Under the pieces are notes generated by a model. It did not search any database. It worked only from the letters and a program-made list of their open reading frames with translations, and had not been told where the DNA came from. Position numbers and translations under genes: made by a program. A DNA stretch of 32,922 bases from DASUAO01 sp035763745. Its GTDB lineage: Bacteria > Actinomycetota > Acidimicrobiia > IMCC26256 > PALSA-555. The stretch covers positions 1-32,922 of the forward strand of contig DASUAO010000037.1 of the NCBI GenBank assembly GCA_035763745.1, in the 5' to 3' direction. Below, piece after piece: positions 18,716 through 26,871 of the stretch (positions are counted from its first letter, which is position 1; every line of letters begins with the position of its first letter).

Positions 18716-19693
18716 TCAGACCTCGATCGCCATGATGCGTCGCAACCAGACGAAGCCGAAGCCGGCCATGACCGCCGAGATCACCACCGCGATGATGCCG
18801 AGCGAGTCCTGGAACAGGACCTTCATGTAGTCCGGCTGGATCAGGAAGAGGACGCCGCCGAACGCCGGCGGGAACACCCCGAGGACCCACCCGGAGAGCC
18901 GGCCCTCTGCGGTCAGCGAGAGGATCTCGCTCTTCAGTCGCTCCCGCTCGGTCATCGTCCGCGCGACGGTGTCGAGCAGCTCGGCGAGGTTGCCCCCCAC
19001 CTCGCGCTGGATGCGGATCGCCATCACGGCCCACAGCAAGTCGACCGAGTGCATGCGGTGCGCGGAGTCCTCGAGTGCGTCCTCGATCGGCCGTCCGAGC
19101 CGGCTCTCGGTGAACACGCGCTGGAGTTCGCGACGCGACGGCTCGGTCGCCTCGTCGGCGACGGCCTCCAGCCCCTGGGTGAACGAGAAGCCGGCACGCA
19201 TCGACCCAGCCAGCAGGTTGAGCACGTCGGGCAGCTGACGCTCGAACCTCCGCAGCCGACGCTTCCGCCGGAGCTCGAGCACCACGAGCGGCGAGAGCAC
19301 GGCCAGGATCCCGGCCACGACCGCCATGGGGATGCTCAGCATCAGCGCCGAACCGACGATCACCAGCAGCACCCCCGCGATGGCGAAGAAGAGCGCCTCG
19401 GGAGGACGGAGCGGGACGTCGGCCTGCACGAGCTTCGCCTCGACGCGGCTGAGCAGCCCGACCCGGTCCGCGAGTCGGCCGGTCAAGCCGACCATCTCCT
19501 GCATCAGCCGCGTCTCGGTGAGCGACAGATCGTGCCGTTGCGAGTCCGGCTCTGCGTCGGGCTCCTCGTCGAGTCCGAACCCGGTGAGTCGGCGCTCCAG
19601 GTCGGTCCGATGGTCGCCACCCAGCAACAGGAGCATCAGCGCGAGCGTCAGCACGGCTCCCGCCATCAGCAGCGCGAGCACGACGGCGGTCAT
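18716..19693 (-). CDS. tadB: TadB-like pilus inner-membrane platform protein
   Basis: This 325-residue GspF-domain protein has an N-terminal helix (residues 3-25), a helix pair around 103-143, QLPDVLNLLAGSMRAGFSFTQGLEAVA and EVGGNLAELLDTVARTMTER (the F-domain repeat pattern), and two C-terminal helices. It forms the Tad platform with TadC. Its ATG overlaps the tadA stop as ATGA, and tadC starts two bases after its end, so the three genes are translationally coupled. Confidence 0.94.
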   Translation of the reverse strand: MTAVVLALLMAGAVLTLALMLLLLGGDHRTDLERRLTGFGLDEEPDAEPDSQRHDLSLTETRLMQEMVGLTGRLADRVGLLSRVEAKLVQADVPLRPPEALFFAIAGVLLVIVGSALMLSIPMAVVAGILAVLSPLVVLELRRKRRLRRFERQLPDVLNLLAGSMRAGFSFTQGLEAVADEATEPSRRELQRVFTESRLGRPIEDALEDSAHRMHSVDLLWAVMAIRIQREVGGNLAELLDTVARTMTERERLKSEILSLTAEGRLSGWVLGVFPPAFGGVLFLIQPDYMKVLFQDSLGIIAVVISAVMAGFGFVWLRRIMAIEV

Positions 19694-21054
19694 CGGCGGA
19701 CCTGTGCGCGCCGCACGAACCGTTCCGACGCGAACATCGATGCGTCGAGCACGACCCCGTGGTTCGCCAGGCGATCTCCGAACGCCGGGCGGATCCCGGT
19801 GCTCTTGGTGTGGCCGAGGAACCGACCGTTCTCGTCGACCCCCATCCCGTAGTCGAAGAGATAGAGGTCCTGGAGCACGACCACGTCGCCCTCCATCCCC
19901 ATCACCTCGCTCACGTGCGTGACCCGCCTCGTGCCGTCTCGGAGCCGACCGAGGTGGACGATGACGTCGAGTGCCGACGCCATCTGCTCACGGATGACGC
20001 GCACCGGAAGGTCCATCCCCGCCATGAGCGACATCGTCTCGATGCGCGAGAGCGTGTCGCGTGGGGCGTTCGAGTGGACGGTCGTGAGCGAGCCGTCGTG
20101 GCCGGTGTTCATCGCCTGCAACATGTCGAGCGCCTCGGAGCCGCGCACCTCCCCGACCACGATCCGGTCGGGCCGCATCCGCAGCGAGTTCCGCACCAGA
20201 TCGCGGATCCGGACCTCGCCCTTGCCTTCGATGTTCGGCGGCCGCGACTCCAGCGACAGGACGTGTGGCTGCTGGAGCTGCAGCTCCTTGGAGTCCTCCA
20301 CCGTGAGGATCCGTTCGTCCGCCGGGATGAACGACGAGAGCACGTTGAGCAGCGTCGTCTTGCCGGTCCCGGTCCCGCCGCTCACGACCGTGTTGAGTCG
20401 TCCGCGCACGCAGGCGTCGAGGAAGTGGGCGACCTGCTGGTCGAGCGTCCCCATCCGGATCAGGTCGTCGACGGTGAAGGGGTCGCTGGCAAACCGGCGG
20501 ATGGTGAGGAACGGACCGCCGATGGCGAGGGGGTGCACGACCGCGTTGACACGAGACCCGTCGGGCAGCCGGGCGTCGACCATCGGTGTCGCCTCGTCGA
20601 CACGGCGCCCCACCTGGCTCACGATCTTGTCGATGATGCGGCGGAGATGCGTCTCGTCCACGAACTGCGTGTCCGTGCGGATGATCTTGCCGTTTCGCTC
20701 GATGTAGACGTGCTCGGGCCCGTTCACCATGATCTCGTTCACGTCTGGATCGCGGAGGAGTCGGTCGATCGGCCCGTAGCCGAGGACGTCGTCGAACACC
20801 GAGGCCACCAACGCCTGTCGATCTGCCGCACCGATCGCGAAACGCTCTTGCGCGAGCGCGCGGTGGAGCTGCTCCTCGACCTTCGCGCGCAGGTCGACCT
20901 CCGATACTCGCTGGTCGTAGAGGACGGGTCCCAGCTCGTGGATGACGTACTCGTGCATCTTGCGACGCAGGTCCGTCAGCGCCTGCGCGCGGGATGCCGT
21001 CGTCGCGGCGGCGTGAGCCCCCTCCTGCCACCGTCCGGGCGTCTGGACGCTCAT
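19690..21054 (-). CDS. tadA: Tad pilus assembly ATPase (TadA/CpaF)
   Basis: This 454-residue secretion ATPase of the type II/IV superfamily powers Flp pilus assembly. The N-terminal domain includes LGYGPIDRLLRDPDVNEIMVNGPEHVYIER (residues 91-120). The ATPase has Walker A GGTGTGKT (226-233), LTVEDSKELQL, the Arg-rich RNSLRMRPDRIVVGEVRGSEAL (Walker B/Asp box) and TGHDGSLTTVHSN (His box). The C-terminus ends in a basic stretch. It starts six bases after the cpaE gene. Order cpaE-tadA-tadB-tadC is standard for actinobacterial tad loci. Confidence 0.96.
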   Translation of the reverse strand: MSVQTPGRWQEGAHAAATTASRAQALTDLRRKMHEYVIHELGPVLYDQRVSEVDLRAKVEEQLHRALAQERFAIGAADRQALVASVFDDVLGYGPIDRLLRDPDVNEIMVNGPEHVYIERNGKIIRTDTQFVDETHLRRIIDKIVSQVGRRVDEATPMVDARLPDGSRVNAVVHPLAIGGPFLTIRRFASDPFTVDDLIRMGTLDQQVAHFLDACVRGRLNTVVSGGTGTGKTTLLNVLSSFIPADERILTVEDSKELQLQQPHVLSLESRPPNIEGKGEVRIRDLVRNSLRMRPDRIVVGEVRGSEALDMLQAMNTGHDGSLTTVHSNAPRDTLSRIETMSLMAGMDLPVRVIREQMASALDVIVHLGRLRDGTRRVTHVSEVMGMEGDVVVLQDLYLFDYGMGVDENGRFLGHTKSTGIRPAFGDRLANHGVVLDASMFASERFVRRAQVRR

Positions 21055-21060
21055 CGTGCG

Positions 21061-22242
21061 CTACCGCCGCGCCCGCCGCCGACGTCGTCCGCGCCCGCTC
21101 CGCGACGCACCGGCCTTGAGCCCCAGCAACGAGGCTGCGATGTGCTCCAAGGCTCGCCCCGCCGCGCTGTTGGGATCCTCCTCGAACACCGATCGTCCGG
21201 TGTTGACCGACTTCGGGATCGCGATGTCCGACGGGATCGGGAACTCCGCCCTGAGCCCGACGACCGTCTCGACCTCCCGAACGTCGAGCTTCACCTGGGA
21301 GTTGGCCCGGTTGAGCACGAGCCGGAGCTTGGGGCCTCCGATCGTGGCCAGGTCGAGCGCCTGCATGCCGATCCGGAGGTTCTTGATGCTCGGGATGTCG
21401 AGGCTCCCGACGAGGAGGATCTCGTCGGCGTGCTCGAGCAGCGCGAGCGACGTCTCGTCGAACAACGTGGGCGTGTCGACGACGACCACCGCGTGCTGCT
21501 CCCGGAGCGCGTCGCAGATCGCGAGGAGCTCGTTGGGCGGGACCGACGCCCCCATCGACGAGTCTGTCGGTGCCGGCAGGACGGCCACGCCGCTCGAGTG
21601 ACGGGTGACGAGGCTCGGCACGGCCGCGGCGTCACCGATCTGCACGGCCGTCGCAGCGTCGGCGATCGTCGCGTCCGGCGGGAGACCGAGCATGACCGCG
21701 ACGTCCCCGAACTGGAGATCGGCGTCCACCAGCGCGATCGGTCGCTGTGCGAGGCGAGCCATGGCGATGCTGACGTTGACCGCGATGACGCTCTTGCCGA
21801 CTCCCCCCTTCGTCGAGAACACCACGACCAGACGACCGGGCTCCGTCGAGGCATCCGCGCTCACGGGACGCGACGCGCTGGCGCCCACGAGGAGCGTGCC
21901 GATCCGGTCGACGGCTTCGGCGACGGCGGGTCCGTCGGTCGACGAGACCATGTCGCGGGCACCCGCTCGGATGGCAGCCTGGAGGTCGTCGGTGCGCACC
22001 TCCTCGACGGCGAAGATGACGCCGAGGGTCGGGAGTGCCGCGGTGAGCCGCTGCACGTGGCGGAATCCGAGCGGCACCGCCAACGACGGTCCGAGGACCG
22101 CGACCGAGACGCGCTGCGGCTTCATCGTCTGCACGAACTCGTCCAGGGACTCCACCAGGATCCCGGAGGGCACGTGCGCCCCGAGGCGCATCCGCGTCCG
22201 CGCGTCCGGCTCGACGACGACCACGTCGTACGGCGTGGTCAT
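21061..22242 (-). CDS. cpaE: CpaE/TadZ-like pilus-localising ATPase
   Basis: This 393-residue protein has an N-terminal receiver-like domain (YDVVVVEPDARTRMRLGAH, residues 5-23), a linker, and a ParA/MinD-type ATPase with the deviant Walker A STKGGVGKS (143-151), VDADLQFGDVAVMLGL, VVVDTPTLFDETSLALLEHAD and VLNRA. It ends in an Arg-rich tail. CpaE/TadZ proteins place the Tad machine in the cell. ATG is used as start because the receiver fold begins there after GGGGCGGG. A GTG 13 codons upstream, directly after the cpaB stop, is possible. Confidence 0.92.
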   Translation of the reverse strand: MTTPYDVVVVEPDARTRMRLGAHVPSGILVESLDEFVQTMKPQRVSVAVLGPSLAVPLGFRHVQRLTAALPTLGVIFAVEEVRTDDLQAAIRAGARDMVSSTDGPAVAEAVDRIGTLLVGASASRPVSADASTEPGRLVVVFSTKGGVGKSVIAVNVSIAMARLAQRPIALVDADLQFGDVAVMLGLPPDATIADAATAVQIGDAAAVPSLVTRHSSGVAVLPAPTDSSMGASVPPNELLAICDALREQHAVVVVDTPTLFDETSLALLEHADEILLVGSLDIPSIKNLRIGMQALDLATIGGPKLRLVLNRANSQVKLDVREVETVVGLRAEFPIPSDIAIPKSVNTGRSVFEEDPNSAAGRALEHIAASLLGLKAGASRSGRGRRRRRARR

Positions 22243-22284
22243 CGGGTCGTCCCGCCCCACCGCGCGCTCCGCGCCACGCACGTC

Positions 22285-23013
22285 TCAGCCCTGCTGTCCG
22301 CCGGCCGGCACGGTGGCGGCGGCACCGGAGGCTCCCGACGCGATCGATCGCAGGGTCAGGTAGAGCGAGCCGCTCTCGTTGGCGGCCACGACGCGCAGCG
22401 CGTCCGCGGCCGTGAGCTCGAACGTGATGAGCCCGGTGCTCGATGCCGTCAGCGACGCTTCGCCCTCGGGTCCGGTCGCGCTCGCGGAGGTCTCCTGGCC
22501 GACGGCGAGGACCTTCACCTCGCTCAGGATGTACTCGGCCATGCCCTCGCCGACGACGGCGATGTCGACTCGGTCGCCGGGAGCGATCTGGTTGGCGACG
22601 CCTCGTTCGGCGTCGACCGAGACCGTGACGGCGACGAGCCCGGGCGCAGCGATCGATGACGCGAGCGTGCCGCCGCCACCATCCGAGGGGGCGACGAAGC
22701 TGGCCGCGGTGATGAACTGGCCGGTGTCGATCGTCGCGGCAGCGACCTTGCCCTTGAGGTCGCCGCTGTCGAGAACGGCGGCGGGAGGCACGGATCCTCG
22801 CAGGACCCGGGCCGGACGGATCAGCCCGTCCTTCAGGGCATCGCCGCCCGTCGTCCCCTTCGGGATCTCGGAGGCCGCGACGAACGCCTCGACGAGCGAG
22901 ACGTCGTCGGCCGCTCGGCTGTCGGCCGCCGAGGCATAGAAGTAGACGAGCAGACCCGCCACGACAGCCAGCAGGACGGCCGCTCCGGCGATGAACGTTC
23001 TTCGGTTCCCCAC
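22285..23013 (-). CDS. cpaB: CpaB/RcpC-like pilus assembly protein
   Basis: This 242-residue exported or membrane-anchored protein has one N-terminal transmembrane helix (FIAGAAVLLAVVAGLLVYFY), an SAF-like domain (VAASEIPKGTT, GQFITAASF) and the RcpC/CpaB block VAVTVSVDAERGVANQIAPGDRVDIAVVG. In diderms it links to the secretin; monoderm tad loci keep it without one. GTG is preferred because AGGGAG lies eight bases before it. A TTG two codons upstream is too close to that site. It is the first gene of the pilus operon, 72 bases after rpsA. Confidence 0.9.
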   Translation of the reverse strand: MGNRRTFIAGAAVLLAVVAGLLVYFYASAADSRAADDVSLVEAFVAASEIPKGTTGGDALKDGLIRPARVLRGSVPPAAVLDSGDLKGKVAAATIDTGQFITAASFVAPSDGGGGTLASSIAAPGLVAVTVSVDAERGVANQIAPGDRVDIAVVGEGMAEYILSEVKVLAVGQETSASATGPEGEASLTASSTGLITFELTAADALRVVAANESGSLYLTLRSIASGASGAAATVPAGGQQG

Positions 23014-23061
23014 GCGCAAGGCTCCCTGAGCATCTCAGTGACCTCCCGAGGGGAACTTCGA

Positions 23062-23077
23062 CCGGAGTCGCCTCCGG
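23062..23077 (-). terminator. Hairpin between rpsA and cpaB
   Basis: CCGGAG and CTCCGG form a perfect 6-bp stem with a four-base loop, 8 bases after the rpsA stop. No T-run. A weak terminator here would partly uncouple the pilus operon from rpsA. Confidence 0.35.
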
Positions 23078-23085
23078 CTTGAGCG

Positions 23086-24654
23086 CTACTCGGTGGCGGG
23101 CTCCTGCTCGCTCGCCTCGACCGGCGGAGCCTCGGCCGCGGCGGCATGGGTGGCCTCGACGGCCGGAGCCTCGGGCGCGACGGCCTCCGGGGTGCTCGCC
23201 TCGACGGGCGGAGCCTCGGCCGCGACAGCGTCGGTGGCCTCAACGGCCGAAGCCTCGACGGCCTCGGCCGCGGCAGCCTCCTCGACGGGGTCGGGGCCGA
23301 TGTAGTTGCCGTGCTCGTCGTAGGCGTGCTCACCGAATTGGTCCTGGTACTCGGCGGCGACGACGCCACCTTCGGCAGCCTGCTTGATGGACAGCGAGAT
23401 CCGCCGGCGGTCGAGGTCGATGTCGATGATCTTCACCCACAGCTCCTCGCCGGGAGTGACGACCTGCTCGGGTGCCTCGACGTGGTGCACCGCCATCTCC
23501 GAGATGTGCACGAGACCCTCGATGCCGTCGCCCACCTGGACGAAGACCCCGAACGGCACCAGCTTGGTCACCCGGCCGTACACGAGCTCGCCGACCTGGT
23601 GGCCGGTGGCGAACTCCTGCCACGGGTCCTGCTGCGTCGCCTTGAGGGAGAGCGAGATGCGCTCGCGCTCGAGGTCGACGTCGAGCACCTGGACGGTGAC
23701 CTCGTCGCCGACGTTCACGACGGAGCTCGGGTGGTCGACGTGCTTCCACGACAGCTCGGACACGTGGACGAGCCCGTCCATGCCACCGAGGTCGACGAAC
23801 GCACCGAAGTTGACCACCGACGACACGACGCCGCTGCGGATCTCACCGGGCTTGAGGTTGGTGAGGAACTCGTCGCGCTGCTCGCGCTGGGTCTCCTCGA
23901 GGTACGCGCGACGTGAGAGGACGACGTTGTTGCGGTTCTTGTCGAGCTCGATGATCTTGCACTCGAGCGTCTTGCCGACGAACGGGACGAGGTCCCGGAC
24001 GCGGCGGAGGTCGACGAGTGACGCCGGGAGGAAGCCGCGCAGGCCGATGTCGATGATGAGCCCGCCCTTGACGACCTCGATCACCGGGCCCTCGACGATG
24101 CCTTCCTTCTCCTTGATCTCCTCGATCGTCCCCCAGGCGCGTTCGTACTGCGCGCGCTTCTTGGAGAGGATGAGGCGACCGTCCTTGTCCTCCTTCGTGA
24201 GGACGAGGGCTTCGAGCTCTTGGTCGAGAGTGACGACCTCGTTCGGGTCGACGTCGTTGCGGATGGAGAGCTCGCGCGAGGGGATGACACCTTCGGACTT
24301 GAAGCCGATGTCGAGGAGGACCTCGTCGCTGTCGATCTTCACGACGGTGCCGGTGACGAGGTCACCGTCGTCGAAGGCGACGATGGTGGCGTCGACCGCG
24401 TCGGAGAACGACATGCCGTCGAGGTCGTCGAGGACGACCGGGGCGTCGACGTCGATCTCTCGGTCCGGCAGCGGGGCCGGCTCCGGCGAGGGCTCCTCGG
24501 CAGCGGGTGCCGGCGTCTCGGCATCAGCAGCCGCTGCGGGCGCTGCTTCCGTGGAGGTGGTGGTCGTGCCGGGGGCCGGCGTCGCGCCTGCGTCCCCCGC
24601 TTCCTGGTCGGGGACGGGGGCGCTGGTGGCCTCCGTCACATCCTGCTCGGGCAC
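23086..24654 (-). CDS. rpsA: 30S ribosomal protein S1
   Basis: This 522-residue RNA-binding protein of the small ribosomal subunit promotes initiation on structured mRNAs. Four S1 OB-fold domains follow a long acidic Ala/Pro-rich leader: about 95-165 (VTGTVVKIDSDEVLLDIGFKSEGVIP), 182-250 (GPVIEVVKGGLIIDIGLRGFLP), 267-340 (VSSVVNFGAFVDLGGMDGLVH) and 355-425 (GRVTKLVPFGVFVQVGDGIEGLVH). The last ~80 residues are repetitive Ala/Glu/Pro/Val. Four domains plus a tail is the usual actinobacterial form. GTG start with GAGGAG six bases upstream. The 104-base upstream gap probably contains its promoter; no -10 stood out. Confidence 0.97.
   Translation of the reverse strand: MPEQDVTEATSAPVPDQEAGDAGATPAPGTTTTSTEAAPAAAADAETPAPAAEEPSPEPAPLPDREIDVDAPVVLDDLDGMSFSDAVDATIVAFDDGDLVTGTVVKIDSDEVLLDIGFKSEGVIPSRELSIRNDVDPNEVVTLDQELEALVLTKEDKDGRLILSKKRAQYERAWGTIEEIKEKEGIVEGPVIEVVKGGLIIDIGLRGFLPASLVDLRRVRDLVPFVGKTLECKIIELDKNRNNVVLSRRAYLEETQREQRDEFLTNLKPGEIRSGVVSSVVNFGAFVDLGGMDGLVHVSELSWKHVDHPSSVVNVGDEVTVQVLDVDLERERISLSLKATQQDPWQEFATGHQVGELVYGRVTKLVPFGVFVQVGDGIEGLVHISEMAVHHVEAPEQVVTPGEELWVKIIDIDLDRRRISLSIKQAAEGGVVAAEYQDQFGEHAYDEHGNYIGPDPVEEAAAAEAVEASAVEATDAVAAEAPPVEASTPEAVAPEAPAVEATHAAAAEAPPVEASEQEPATE
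23093..23285 (-). repeat. Imperfect repeats coding the RpsA acidic tail
   Basis: Variants of EAPPVEAS, EAPAVEAT and VEASAVEAT alternate with Ala runs, written as diverged GC-rich DNA repeats of roughly 45-70 bases. The pattern suggests slippage or unequal exchange in the tail-coding region. Confidence 0.5.
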
Positions 24655-24758
24655 CGATGACTCCTCGAGATCCTGGGTCGCGCGCCGCTCGTCGTGGGAG
24701 CGACGACAGGCGCGAACGACGCGACCCCCGGCGGGGGCCGCGCCGCCAGGCTATCCGT

Positions 24759-25508
24759 TCACCCGCGTCGGTGCCCCACCAGCAGCAGCTCGGGGGACTC
24801 CAGGTCGGGCTGCGCGACACGGTAGCGCCCGGGCGCGACGCCCGAGAGGTGCTCGATCGTCACGCCGGCGCGCTCGGCGAACAGCTCGAGCTCCCGCGCG
24901 GTGAAGCAGGTCGTCCAGGCATCGAACTCTCGCTCCTCCCCCTGCTCGTCGCGCAGCGTCGAGCGCTCGTGGAGGACTCCCGTCTCGGGATCGAAGGTCT
25001 CACCGTCCTCGAGGAAGCGGAGCGCGAAATAGGCCGAGAACGCAGACACCGCCAATCCACCGCCGGGGCGGACCGAGCGGACGATGCGGGAGAAGACGTC
25101 GGTCTCGTCGCGGCCGCCGAGGAGCCCGAACCCGCCCTGGCAGAGGCAGATCGCGGCGTCGAACTCGCCGTCGTAGGCGAGGTCGCGCACGTCGCCGACC
25201 TCGAACGTCGCGTCGAGCCCTTCGGTCGACGCCGCGTCTCGCGCAAGCGCGATGAACTCCGGGGATGCGTCGACGCCGATGCACGAGATGCCGCGCCTCG
25301 CGAGCGCGAGCGAGTGGCGACCCGGGCCACATCCGACGTCGAGCACTCGGCTGCCGGGTCGAAGGGCGAGCGCGTCGACGAGGAAGTCGACCTCCTGCTC
25401 GGTGCCCTTCGTGAACGCCATTACCCGACCGGTATCGGGAGCCCAATAGGTCCGTCCCAGGAACCGGGCGAGCTCATTGAACCAAAGGCCGTCGGGCGGA
25501 GGCTTCAC
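24759..25508 (-). CDS. Class I SAM-dependent methyltransferase
   Basis: This 249-residue protein has N-terminal LWFNELARFLGRTYW...AFTKGTEQEVDFLVDAL, a lead-in typical of a family of small actinobacterial methyltransferases. Motif I is RVLDVGCGPGRHS (54-66), then CIGVDASPEFIALARD and YDGEFDAAICLCQGGFGLL (post-I and II) and SVRPGGGLAVSAFS (III). The substrate is unknown. The GTG start keeps the conserved lead-in and sits eight bases after TACGTT; an internal ATG at 25420 would cut it off. It lies upstream of rpsA on the same strand and diverges from the exported protein at 25674. Confidence 0.88.
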   Translation of the reverse strand: MKPPPDGLWFNELARFLGRTYWAPDTGRVMAFTKGTEQEVDFLVDALALRPGSRVLDVGCGPGRHSLALARRGISCIGVDASPEFIALARDAASTEGLDATFEVGDVRDLAYDGEFDAAICLCQGGFGLLGGRDETDVFSRIVRSVRPGGGLAVSAFSAYFALRFLEDGETFDPETGVLHERSTLRDEQGEEREFDAWTTCFTARELELFAERAGVTIEHLSGVAPGRYRVAQPDLESPELLLVGHRRG

Positions 25509-25516
25509 CGGGGACC

Positions 25517-25522
25517 AACGTA
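25517..25522 (-). promoter_or_regulatory. Possible -10 element (TACGTT) of the methyltransferase
   Basis: TACGTT, eight bases before the GTG on the minus strand, fits a leaderless or near-leaderless start, one or two bases longer than at the other genes. No -35 was identified. Confidence 0.3.
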
Positions 25523-25572
25523 CCGACCAACCGTCCCGAGGATCGGCTTTCTCGGAGCCCCTCCGGGCATGG

Positions 25573-25596
25573 CGGCTCGGCGGCTCGGCGGTTCGG
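25573..25596 (+). repeat. Short 8-bp tandem repeat
   Basis: Three copies of CGGCTCGG (the last with one change, CGGTTCGG) stand in the divergent gap between the methyltransferase and the exported protein. No function is apparent. Confidence 0.6.
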
Positions 25597-25635
25597 CTAC
25601 GGTCTTGCATCCGCCGCGGAGCGGTCAGTCGATGC

Positions 25636-25652
25636 GGTGGTGGGTCACCACC
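25636..25652 (+). promoter_or_regulatory. Dyad upstream of the exported protein gene
   Basis: GGTGGTG-GGT-CACCACC is a perfect 7-bp inverted repeat with a three-base centre, 21 bases before the ATG. It could be an operator or a 5'-UTR hairpin. Confidence 0.35.
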
Positions 25653-25673
25653 CATGAAGGGGCGAGGATTTCG

Positions 25674-26354
25674 ATGAAGAAGTTCATTCGTGTGTTCGCG
25701 GTCGGCCTGACGGTTGCCGCGGTCGGAGCGAGTACGGCCGTCGCGGGTGCCCAGACCGGGGATCTCGAGGCGTTCTGTGCGGCTCGGATCGAGATCGAGG
25801 GAGCGCAGACCAAGAAGGAGAACCTCGTCGTACTCGACAAGCTGGTCGATGCAGCGCCCGACGAGATCCGCGCGGACATCACCAAGGTGCGGAATCAGTT
25901 CGCGAAGAAGGGCTACGAAGCGTACGAAGGTCCAGCCGTTGCGCGAATCGACGCTTTCATCTACGAGAACTGCCCCGGCAATCAAGTCGAGTTCACTGCA
26001 ATTGACTACGAGTATGTCGATGCTCCCGCGTCGCTTCCTGCGGGACCGACGAACCTCAAGCTCACGAACGACGCGCCGAAGGAGGATCACGAGATCGGCA
26101 TCGTGAAGCTCACACCCGAGGGCGAAGGAGCCGATCTCCTCGAGATCCTGTCACTGCCCGAGAAGAAGCAGGCTCGCTACTTCGACTTCGAGAGCGGGAC
26201 CGGGGCGTTCGCGCCGGCCGGGATGAGCGGCTACGGACTGACGACCCTCGAACCGGGAACGTACGCGTACGCGTGCTTCTTGCCTGTCGGCGGCAAGAAG
26301 AAGGGCGCACCGCATTTCACCAAGGGCATGTACGGGACATTCGTAGTCCAGTAG
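25674..26354 (+). CDS. Exported protein with cupredoxin-like C-terminal domain
   Basis: This 226-residue protein begins with a Sec signal peptide (MKKFIRVFAVGLTVAAVGAS, cleavage near AGA). Residues 30-105 are a helical domain with Cys35 and Cys100 positioned for a disulfide. Residues 106-226 look like a cupredoxin beta-sandwich: NLKLTNDAPKEDHEIGIVKL, then TYAYACFLP...GAPHFTKGMYGTFVV. His139, Cys201, His214 and Met219 match the order of type 1 copper ligands (H, C-H-M), so copper binding is possible but inferred. A GCGAGGA ribosome site lies six bases before the ATG; an in-frame ATG at 25632 lacks one. Base composition is slightly less GC-rich than the neighbours. No electron-transfer partners are adjacent. 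Confidence 0.82.
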   Translation: MKKFIRVFAVGLTVAAVGASTAVAGAQTGDLEAFCAARIEIEGAQTKKENLVVLDKLVDAAPDEIRADITKVRNQFAKKGYEAYEGPAVARIDAFIYENCPGNQVEFTAIDYEYVDAPASLPAGPTNLKLTNDAPKEDHEIGIVKLTPEGEGADLLEILSLPEKKQARYFDFESGTGAFAPAGMSGYGLTTLEPGTYAYACFLPVGGKKKGAPHFTKGMYGTFVVQ

Positions 26355-26367
26355 TCGGGAGCGAAAG

Positions 26368-26404
26368 CCGGGGCGCGGCCCAGGAGAGGAAAGCTGCGCC
26401 CCGG
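26368..26404 (+). terminator. Hairpin after the exported protein gene
   Basis: CCGGGGCGC pairs perfectly with GCGCCCCGG across a 19-base loop, 13 bases after the stop codon. No T-run, but position and stability fit a terminator. Confidence 0.5.
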
Positions 26405-26444
26405 TCAACGCGAAGTCGTGTCGCGCGCCGGACCTGGGAGACGC

Positions 26445-26478
26445 CGGTCCCGGCCCCCTCGAAGGAGGACCGGGACCG
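26445..26478. repeat. 9-bp inverted repeat
   Basis: CGGTCCCGG and CCGGGACCG are perfect inverted repeats around a 16-base loop that can itself pair CCTC with GAGG. It forms a second stable hairpin just downstream of the first. Confidence 0.6.
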
Positions 26479-26508
26479 TCGTTCCAGATGCTCCGCAGGT
26501 ACGACGAC

Positions 26509-26526
26509 CCATCAACATGTTGATGG
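26509..26526. promoter_or_regulatory. 18-bp perfect palindrome
   Basis: CCATCAACATGTTGATGG is fully self-complementary and more AT-rich than its surroundings, as expected of a dimeric regulator site. Its centre is 22 bases from the centre of the next palindrome. Confidence 0.45.
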
Positions 26527-26533
26527 ATAGGAG

Positions 26534-26545
26534 CTCCTGCAGGAG
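26534..26545. promoter_or_regulatory. 12-bp perfect palindrome
   Basis: CTCCTGCAGGAG is fully self-complementary, lying seven bases after the 18-bp palindrome. Two helical turns separate the centres. No gene obviously uses either site. Confidence 0.35.
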
Positions 26546-26552
26546 TCGCTGC

Positions 26553-26587
26553 GGCCGTGTGCACCGCAACACTTGGTGCGCGCGGCC
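26553..26587 (+). ncRNA. Strong 13-bp hairpin, possible structured RNA
   Basis: GGCCGTGTGCACC pairs with GGTGCGCGCGGCC (two T-G wobbles, better as RNA on this strand) around the loop GCAACACTT. The wobbles suggest selection for RNA rather than DNA structure. I do not recognise an RNA family. Confidence 0.3.
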
Positions 26588-26711
26588 CCAACGGGAGCGT
26601 GTCCGGTGGGACCGCAGCGCGGGAGCCCGAGGGGAGGAATCAACAAGAACCCTCGAGCCCGATTGCTTCCGTTCACCCACGGAGCTCGTCGCCCATCGCA
26701 TCGTGCTGGTC

Positions 26712-26740
26712 GTGGTCGAGCTGCTGGTGGTCGAGCTGCT
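26712..26740 (+). repeat. 15-bp-period direct repeat
   Basis: GTGGTCGAGCTGCT occurs twice with a 15-base period in the non-coding stretch before the sulfotransferase remnant. Confidence 0.6.
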
Positions 26741-26871
26741 CGCGGTTGCCGACTTCCAGCCGCCTCCCGAGCCGCCCGAGCTGCCCCCGCACTGGGGCGT
26801 CTCGCCACCGATCCCGACGGCAGTGGCGCGCGTCGCATCGCGTAGGTTGCGACCGTGTCCCGTCATCGGTC

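Larger units (their letters stand above)
26405..26871. other. Hairpin-rich non-coding stretch
   Basis: No supported gene. Open frames here lack homology and ribosome sites. The first 180 bases contain one more long inverted repeat, two adjacent perfect palindromes and another long hairpin (listed separately). A weaker pair follows (CGAGGG at 26628 with CCCTCG at 26650), then a 15-bp-period direct repeat. The right end runs into the sulfotransferase remnant. Confidence 0.6.
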
